29,506 bases of DNA. Origin: an uncultured Eubacteriales bacterium (lineage in GTDB: Bacteria > Bacillota > Clostridia > Oscillospirales > Acutalibacteraceae). Below are positions 24,377-29,506 of the stretch, in pieces (position 1 is the stretch's first letter; the number at the start of each line of letters is the position of its first letter). The translations under genes were made by a program, and so were the position numbers. The notes below the pieces were generated by a model. The model did not search any database and was not told the DNA's origin. It was given only the letters and a program-made list of their open reading frames with translations. The stretch is from assembly GCA_934630515.1 (NCBI GenBank), contig CAKTVV010000027.1, positions 1-29,506 of the forward strand. The letters are read 5' to 3'.

Positions 24377-25299
24377 AACGAATACAGAAACGCTTTTCTC
24401 TCTCGCTGACAGAGCGAAACGGTCTGCACGGATATGTGTTTTTGCTGCCGTTTCTGATCGGTCTGTTTTTCATCTTTCTGCCTTGCGCTGTGCAGTCGCT
24501 GTACTATGCTTTCTGCGATGTACAGATCGGCTTCGGCAATGTGACGGCTTCCTTCGTGGGGCTGAATAACCTGAAGACCGCCTTTTTGTCGGATGTGGAG
24601 TATCGGCAGATCCTGCTGCGCACGGTGCGGGGCACCGCCGTGGATACGATTATTATTCTATTTTTCAGCTTTTTCATCTCCAACATTCTGAACCAGAAAT
24701 TTGTCGGGCGTTCTCTTGCCCGCACGCTGTTTTTTCTGCCGGTGATCCTGTCTACCGGGATCGTGGCCGCCGTGGATACGGCGACGGCTTCCTCCATGGC
24801 GGAGACGGCGGGCAGCACCATCGGCTCCGCCTTCGGCGGGCAGAGCTTATCCTCGTTCTTCGATCTGGAGGAGCTGCTGCTGTCGATGGAGTTGCCTCAG
24901 GGGATCACATCGGTGATCACCTATGCAATCGATAACACCTATACGGTGGTGAATCGCTCCGGTGTACAGATTCTGATCTTTCTGTCGGCGCTGCAGGGGA
25001 TCCCCGCCTCGATCTTCGAGGCATCCAAGATCGAGGGGGCGACCGGCTGGGAGGAGTTCTGGAAGATCACCTTTCCCATGATCACGCCGATGATTTTGGT
25101 GAATATCGTCTATACGATCGTGGATTCCTTTACCAACCCCGTGTACGGGATGCTGGACTATGTGGAGAAGCAGGCGTTTTCCTACAATCGGATGGGGTAT
25201 GCCTCGGCGGTGTCGTGGGTGTATTTTCTGATCGTGCTGGCGGCGCTGCTGGTGATCTTCCGCATCACCTCCAAGCGTATCACCTATATGAATTCCTGA
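24373..25299 (+). CDS. Sugar ABC transporter permease, MalF/LplB-like (pair 2)
   Basis: 308 residues, GTG start overlapping the DUF5696 stop by 4 nt. Six core helices; the EAA loop is EASKIEGATGWEEFWKITFP followed by MITPMI. An unusually long extracellular loop (about residues 135-195, SSMAETAGSTIGSAFGGQSL... FDLEELLLSMELPQG) sits between helices 3 and 4, where substrate-binding proteins dock. No classical solute-binding gene belongs to this pair, so the long loop may suit a different partner, possibly DUF5696 (inference). Partner subunit is the next gene. Confidence 0.92.
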   Translation: MKRIQKRFSLSLTERNGLHGYVFLLPFLIGLFFIFLPCAVQSLYYAFCDVQIGFGNVTASFVGLNNLKTAFLSDVEYRQILLRTVRGTAVDTIIILFFSFFISNILNQKFVGRSLARTLFFLPVILSTGIVAAVDTATASSMAETAGSTIGSAFGGQSLSSFFDLEELLLSMELPQGITSVITYAIDNTYTVVNRSGVQILIFLSALQGIPASIFEASKIEGATGWEEFWKITFPMITPMILVNIVYTIVDSFTNPVYGMLDYVEKQAFSYNRMGYASAVSWVYFLIVLAALLVIFRITSKRITYMNS

Positions 25300-25310
25300 G
25301 GAGGGGTCCC

Positions 25311-26198
25311 ATGACGCATATGAAAAACGGAAAGAGCCTGCGTGTGCGGATCCGTTCGATCCTGTGGTATATCGTACGGCTGACCATCATCGTGGGGATC
25401 TGCTATGTGATCCTGTACCCGTTCCTGACGAAGATCATCAACGGCTTTAAGAGCTACAGCGATCTGATCGATCCGACGGTGGAGTATTTTCCCAAGTCGC
25501 CCTCGCTGGAATATTACCGGCGTGTCATACAGGAGATGGATTATCTCCGCTCCCTGTTCAACACGACGGCAATCTCCCTGATGGTGGCGCTGCTCCAGAC
25601 GGCGGTGGCGGCGGTGGTCGGCTATGGCTTCGCCCGGTTCAAATTCCGGGGGAACCGGCTGCTGTTTGCTGCCGTGATCCTGATGCTGATCGTGCCGCCG
25701 CAGACGATTCTGGTGCCGCTGTTTGTGCGGTTCAAGCTGTTCCTCGGCTTTATCAATCTGATCGATACCCCGTGGCCGACCTTTATCATGGCGGCGACGG
25801 GCACCGGCTTTAAGGCGGGCTTGTACATTTTTCTGTCCCGGCAGTTCTTTATGAATATGCCCAAGGAGCTGAATGAGGCGGCGGCCATCGACGGCTGCGG
25901 CGTTTACCAGACCTTTTTCCGCATCATGCTCCCCTCGGCACGCTCGATCCTGACGACGGTGTTTCTGCTGTCCTTCTCCTGGCAGTGGACGGATACGCTG
26001 TATAACGGGCTGTTCTTTCAGGATACGGCGATCCTGTCCAACGTCATCAACCGGGTGGGGATCGGGGAATCCATGGCGGTCTCGGGCAACCTGCAGAATG
26101 TAGCGGCGATTCTGGCGATCGCCCCCTTGGCGATACTGTATATCTTTGCGCAGCGTTCCTTCGTTGAGTCGATCGACAACGCAGGAATTGTAGGATAA
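25311..26198 (+). CDS. Carbohydrate ABC transporter permease, MalG-like (pair 2)
   Basis: 295 residues from ATG 25311, 6 nt after GAGGAGG, which overlaps the upstream stop. Six helices; first helix IIVGICYVILYPFLTKIING and the MalG-type loop YSDLIDPTVEYFPKSPSLEY. The EAA loop is EAAAIDGCGVYQTFFRIMLP followed by SARS. It pairs with the preceding gene. The two permease pairs are clearly different in sequence, so this is not a recent tandem duplication. Confidence 0.92.
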   Translation: MTHMKNGKSLRVRIRSILWYIVRLTIIVGICYVILYPFLTKIINGFKSYSDLIDPTVEYFPKSPSLEYYRRVIQEMDYLRSLFNTTAISLMVALLQTAVAAVVGYGFARFKFRGNRLLFAAVILMLIVPPQTILVPLFVRFKLFLGFINLIDTPWPTFIMAATGTGFKAGLYIFLSRQFFMNMPKELNEAAAIDGCGVYQTFFRIMLPSARSILTTVFLLSFSWQWTDTLYNGLFFQDTAILSNVINRVGIGESMAVSGNLQNVAAILAIAPLAILYIFAQRSFVESIDNAGIVG

Positions 26199-26223
26199 AT
26201 CTAACAAAGAAAGAGGTATGCTT

Positions 26224-28059
26224 ATGAAAAAGAAGATTCTGGCTCTCTTATTTGCTGTAGCTTTGGCGGTCACTGCGACGCTGGCGGCGAGCGGCGTGGA
26301 CGACGGGCGCACGGTCGAGGAGACGGTTCCGGCGGACAGCACGGTTTCCGTCTCGGATTACCGCAGCGCACACTACGGGACGGCCCTGTCCAAAACGGAT
26401 AAGGATTATGTCTCTCTGGAGGAGGCGGATTTCGCCACGGGCAGTCTTTCCGCCACCGACGATGTGGGACGGACACTGACGACGGATACGACCGCATCGA
26501 CCGGTCGGCAGGTGGCGGTGTTTTATACCCTCGGCTCCTCCGAGACCTATGCGCCCCAGACTTTTTCCTCCGTGCTGGATGCCGGCGGCACGCTGGCGGG
26601 CGGCATGAACTATTGGTGGGGGAAGCCGCTGTTCGGCTGGTATCATACGTCGGACACCTATGTGATGCGCCGTCATATCGAGATGCTGACGCTGGCGGAT
26701 GTGGACTATCTGGTGTTTGATACCACCAACGGGAAAGCCTTCACCACCGATGCGCTGAAGATGATGAAGCTGCTCCATGAATACCGGCAGCAGGGCTGGG
26801 ATACCCCGCAGGTGGCGTTTTATACCAACACCGCCTCGGCGGCGACCATGCTGACGATCTACGCCGACATCTATGAGCAGAACAAGTATCCGGACACCTG
26901 GTACATGGTGGACGGCAAGCCCCTCATCATCGGCACCAGCAAGCCGGCGGTGATCCGGGACTTCTTCACCTTCCGTGCCAGCCAGTGGCCGGGACAGGAC
27001 AAGGTGACGGGCGGCTACCCTTGGATCGACTTTAACGAGGTTGCCACCCCGCAGGCGGACGAGAACGGCCAGCATAAGGTCATCCCCGTATCGGTGGCGC
27101 AGAACTCCTCCAACTATATGAGCGATAACGTGCTGTACGGACTGACGGCGCTCACCGGCGGCAGCCGTGGCCGCAGCTATCACAACGGCGCCGATAACAT
27201 TACCGAGGATTCCTATAAGTATGGCTATAACTTCCAGGAGCAGTGGGAGAACGCCATCAACTCCGACGCCGAGACGGCGCTGATCCTGCAGTGGAATGAG
27301 TGGCGGGCTATCGCCTGCTACGGCACCGGCAGCAAGCCGATTCTGGTGTTCGATACCATGACGAATGAGTTCAGCCGGGACATCGAGCCCATGGAGGGCG
27401 GATTCTTCGACAACTACTATATGCAGATGGTGCAGAATATCCGTCGCTTTAAGGGGGGCAGCACCGCTGTGACCCAGACGAAGCAGAAGACCATCGACAT
27501 TGCCGGCGGCTTCAATCAGTGGAGCGACGTGACGGTCACCTATCGGGATATGGCGAACGGCGGCGCCCGGCGGGATGCGCTGGGCTACGGCGATAATCGG
27601 TACACGGACAACAACGGCCGCAACGAGATGATCTATTCCAAGGTGACGCAGGATGCCGACAATCTGTATTTCTATGTGCAGACGGCGGCGGATATCACCG
27701 AGGATCGGGACACCGGCAGCTGGATGCGGCTGTATCTGGATACCGATAACGTGCTGGATAATTCCTGGAACGGATACGAATACATCCTCAATTACGCTGC
27801 CTCCTCGGATACCAAAACGACGGTCGCCCGCTATGAGGACGGCGAGCCGGTCGTGGTCGGCGAGGTGAGCTATCGGGTATACGGCAACCAGCTGATGATC
27901 GGTGTGCCGAAATCCATGCTGGGCCTTTCCGGAACGCAGTTGAAGCTCAACTTCAAGTGGGCGGACAGCCGCACGGAGATCACCGGTGTGGAGGATTTCT
28001 ACACCAAGGGCGACGCCATGCCCTACGGACGGTTCAACTATGTGTACAATGCACAGTGA
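26224..28059 (+). CDS. Secreted GH71/GH99-like glycan-active protein with C-terminal CBM9-like domain
   Basis: 611 residues from ATG 26224 (AAAGAGG, spacing 7; ATG 26218 is too close to it). Signal peptide to about residue 22 (VTATLAASG). The barrel (about 75-410) has FYTLGSS, GGMNYWWGKPLFGWYHTSDT, VDYLVFDTTNGKAF, WYMVDGKPLIIGTSKP and ALILQWNEWRA, matching the GH99/GH71-like group (endo-acting on alpha-mannan or alpha-glucan in characterised relatives). In GH99 the pair is E-x-x-E. Here Glu359 of NEW is kept but the second position is Ala362. The C-terminal sandwich (about 420-611) shows LYFYVQTAADITEDRDTGSW and DFYTKGDAMPYGRFNYVYNA, CBM9-like. No anchor, so it may be released or held by partners. 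Confidence 0.8.
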   Translation: MKKKILALLFAVALAVTATLAASGVDDGRTVEETVPADSTVSVSDYRSAHYGTALSKTDKDYVSLEEADFATGSLSATDDVGRTLTTDTTASTGRQVAVFYTLGSSETYAPQTFSSVLDAGGTLAGGMNYWWGKPLFGWYHTSDTYVMRRHIEMLTLADVDYLVFDTTNGKAFTTDALKMMKLLHEYRQQGWDTPQVAFYTNTASAATMLTIYADIYEQNKYPDTWYMVDGKPLIIGTSKPAVIRDFFTFRASQWPGQDKVTGGYPWIDFNEVATPQADENGQHKVIPVSVAQNSSNYMSDNVLYGLTALTGGSRGRSYHNGADNITEDSYKYGYNFQEQWENAINSDAETALILQWNEWRAIACYGTGSKPILVFDTMTNEFSRDIEPMEGGFFDNYYMQMVQNIRRFKGGSTAVTQTKQKTIDIAGGFNQWSDVTVTYRDMANGGARRDALGYGDNRYTDNNGRNEMIYSKVTQDADNLYFYVQTAADITEDRDTGSWMRLYLDTDNVLDNSWNGYEYILNYAASSDTKTTVARYEDGEPVVVGEVSYRVYGNQLMIGVPKSMLGLSGTQLKLNFKWADSRTEITGVEDFYTKGDAMPYGRFNYVYNAQ

Positions 28060-28087
28060 CAATGGGGCGAATCAAAGGAGAAGATCA

Positions 28088-29296
28088 ATGAAAAAAGCAA
28101 TTGCAGTGATGGTATCCCTGATCCTTCTGATCTCCGGCTTTTCCCTGACAGCCGTGGCGGCTGTACCCAGTTATACGGCTGCCTACGCCACCCCCACCGT
28201 GGATGGCGTGGTGAATGCGTCGGAGTATGGAGCGGCGGTGCCGTTCAATAAGAGCAATCTCAGCCTGTTCTACTACAACAGCGCCAATGAGGATCCCACT
28301 GGTGCTAATGCAGACTATCCGGATATTACCTATTCTTTTGCATGGAACGAAAAGGGTCTGTATGTGGGCATTACCTCGCTGGCATCCAAGACGGACATTG
28401 CCGATGGAAAGTTTCAGTTCGATCTGAGCCCGGAAAAGAAGATCAAGGACGGCAAGATCGGCGTATTTTACACGGTGCGGGTGCTGTCCTCGATGGTGTC
28501 CATTGCCCGGGATAACTACCAGACGGGCGGCAGCAAAAAGCCCACGGAGAACATCACCCGCCGGGACGGCGTGCAGGGAGCCGCTAAGCAGGTGGGCGAC
28601 CGCTGGAACATCGAGGTGTTTATTCCCCTTTCGGAGCTGCAGGTCACAGCCAGTGTCTCCGGAGCCAGCGGCAATTTCTCCACGCTGACGATGAAAGCCG
28701 GTACATGGGGCGTAGGCTGCTATTATGTAGGTAATGGCGGCGGCTACACCAGCACGCAGGGCGCCGGAGCCAACTCCTTCGACCCGCAATCCGGTGAGGG
28801 TGAATTGATCCAGTATTATAACAATCTGGTGCTGGCTTCTGCCGGCAATACCTCGAACCCCGGCGGGAACACGTCGAACGGCAATAATTCCTCCGGCAGC
28901 AGCAGCTCCGACGCCGGCACGGTCAGCCGTCCGAACGGCAATAATACCTCCGGCAGCAGCTCCAACTCCGGTACGGCCAGTCAGCCGGGCGGCAACACCT
29001 CCGGCAGCACGGCGGAGCCGGACGGCAGCTCCGATGCGGATTCTGCAGACGATCTGCCGGTGGATTCCCAGCCCTCCGATGTGTCACAGGAGCCGGATGC
29101 TCCGACGGAGAGCACCGACGATGTCAATACACCTGTGAAGAAGAAAAACTTTGTACTGCTGCCGATTTTAATTGTGACAGCCGTAGTGCTGGCGGCTGCG
29201 GTGGCAGGCGTTGCGATCTATTTGGTAAAGAATAAGAAAGCTACCCCGGCAAATTCCGATACTACGGATGAATGGAGTGGTAAGAATGACCGGTAA
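28088..29296 (+). CDS. Membrane-anchored CBM9/DOMON-like surface protein
   Basis: 402 residues from ATG 28088 (AAAGGAG, spacing 6). Signal peptide to about residue 25 (SLTAVAAV), then a CBM9-like sandwich (about 28-250): TPTVDGVVNASEYGAAVPFN, YSFAWNEKGLYVGITSLASK, WNIEVFIPLSELQV. A low-complexity Gly/Ser/Asn linker followed by an acidic Pro/Ser/Asp stretch (about 255-352) spans the wall. A membrane helix (about 358-380, VLLPILIVTAVVLAAAVAGV) and a Lys-rich tail end the protein. Type I display with the binding domain outside. It shares the fold with the C-terminal domain of the preceding gene. It probably captures glycan at the cell surface (inference). The next start codon lies within its last codons. 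Confidence 0.82.
   Translation: MKKAIAVMVSLILLISGFSLTAVAAVPSYTAAYATPTVDGVVNASEYGAAVPFNKSNLSLFYYNSANEDPTGANADYPDITYSFAWNEKGLYVGITSLASKTDIADGKFQFDLSPEKKIKDGKIGVFYTVRVLSSMVSIARDNYQTGGSKKPTENITRRDGVQGAAKQVGDRWNIEVFIPLSELQVTASVSGASGNFSTLTMKAGTWGVGCYYVGNGGGYTSTQGAGANSFDPQSGEGELIQYYNNLVLASAGNTSNPGGNTSNGNNSSGSSSSDAGTVSRPNGNNTSGSSSNSGTASQPGGNTSGSTAEPDGSSDADSADDLPVDSQPSDVSQEPDAPTESTDDVNTPVKKKNFVLLPILIVTAVVLAAAVAGVAIYLVKNKKATPANSDTTDEWSGKNDR
28877..29020 (+). repeat. Imperfect 57/54-bp tandem repeat in the linker
   Basis: Units begin AACGGCAATAA at 28877 and 28934, with a degenerate third copy near 28988. They encode NGNNSSGSSSSDAGTVSRP-like and NGNNTSGSSSNSGTASQP-like segments. In-frame unit gain or loss would change the reach of the surface domain. 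Confidence 0.65.
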
Positions 29297-29506
29297 AAAG
29301 GTTATCGTATTCATCGCAGTGCTTTCGATGCTGTTTTCCCTGATGTCTGCGGCGTTCATGCTGCCGTCGGTTGCGGCGGTGACAGAGGCGGAAGTGTCCT
29401 CTTACAACGCCGCTGCCAATGGGATGCCCACCGGCGATACCTCCGCCTACTACTGGACGGCGGAGATCCTCTCCGGCACGGGTAAATCCGGCACTGTGAC
29501 GAAGCT
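29286..29506 (+). CDS. Exported protein, N-terminal part (runs off window)
   Basis: ATG 29286 overlaps the last 11 nt of the previous gene, with GGAG about 9 nt upstream. The first 73 codons read MTGKKVIVFIAVLSMLFSLM then SAAFMLPSVAAV, a clear signal peptide, followed by TEAEVSSYNAAANGMPTGDT and a stretch with YYWTAEILSGTGKSGTVTK. No domain can be named from this much. It continues the operon of secreted proteins. Confidence 0.75.
   Translation, partial: MTGKKVIVFIAVLSMLFSLMSAAFMLPSVAAVTEAEVSSYNAAANGMPTGDTSAYYWTAEILSGTGKSGTVTK

Noticed and set aside
24373..26198. Second permease pair as a tandem duplicate of the first
   Set aside because: The proteins differ clearly in loops and motifs (EAA loops EASKIEGATG vs EAGAIDGIAN; long loop only in pair 2), so they are separate subfamilies.
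26248..28062. 604-codon minus-strand open frame over the GH99-like gene
   Set aside because: Antisense shadow; plus strand has a signal peptide and recognised domains.
1..29506. CRISPR array, tRNA or rRNA genes
   Set aside because: No regularly spaced repeats with unique spacers, no cloverleaf with an anticodon arm and CCA end, and no rRNA-like conserved segments were seen.

Overview
The window looks like chromosome of a GC-rich Gram-positive Clostridia member (Oscillospiraceae/Ruminococcaceae-like; inferred, no rRNA is present). Reasons: strong AAGGAGG-type ribosome sites, sigma-A promoters of TTGaca-17-TATAAT type, a divergent stand-alone ftsZ, lipobox substrate-binding proteins without an outer membrane apparatus, and many GTG/TTG starts.

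Layout. (1) 1-456: one end of a decayed IS3-family (IS150-like) element, with a deletion/frameshift in orfA and orfB running off the left edge. (2) 500-1714: a membrane GGDEF diguanylate cyclase with its own promoter and terminator, convergent with ftsZ (2099-3214, minus). (3) 3385-4645: a stand-alone left-handed beta-helix acyltransferase, then a divergent pair of tiny regulators (a TTG-start Arc/RHH-like 57-residue protein and an XRE-family HTH protein) around a cluster of three TGTC/GACA dyads. (4) 4799-9494: DUF975 membrane protein, AEC transporter, GxDLY/SGNH esterase and a cytoplasmic GH20-like hexosaminidase, closed by a strong terminator. (5) 9761-12950 (minus): a GH78-like six-hairpin glycosidase with an inserted concanavalin-like domain, translated with an AraC regulator 4 nt downstream. 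(6) A 521-bp divergent regulatory region (12951-13471) with a 14-bp direct repeat present twice, 173 bp apart. (7) 13472-29506 (plus): a tightly packed operon of at least 12 genes. It holds a lipoprotein solute-binding protein, a 948-residue solute-binding protein with two carbohydrate-binding-like modules, permease pair 1, an exported NHL-propeller/TPR membrane-anchored protein, a YIP1 membrane protein, a 879-residue DUF5696 lipoprotein, permease pair 2, a secreted GH71/GH99-like protein, a membrane-anchored CBM9-like protein, and the start of another exported protein.

How the genes may work together (inference): the large operon encodes a surface glycan capture and import machine with two permease pairs and no ATPase of its own, so it would borrow a shared MsmX/MalK-like ATPase. 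Surface proteins (GH99-like, CBM9-like, DUF5696, giant binding protein) bind and trim a glycan. Cytoplasmic enzymes (GH78-like, GH20-like, SGNH esterase) would finish it, and the AraC protein would sense an intermediate and act at the divergent region. The NHL-TPR / YIP1 / DUF5696 trio between the permease pairs is the least explained part and the best candidate for an undescribed function.
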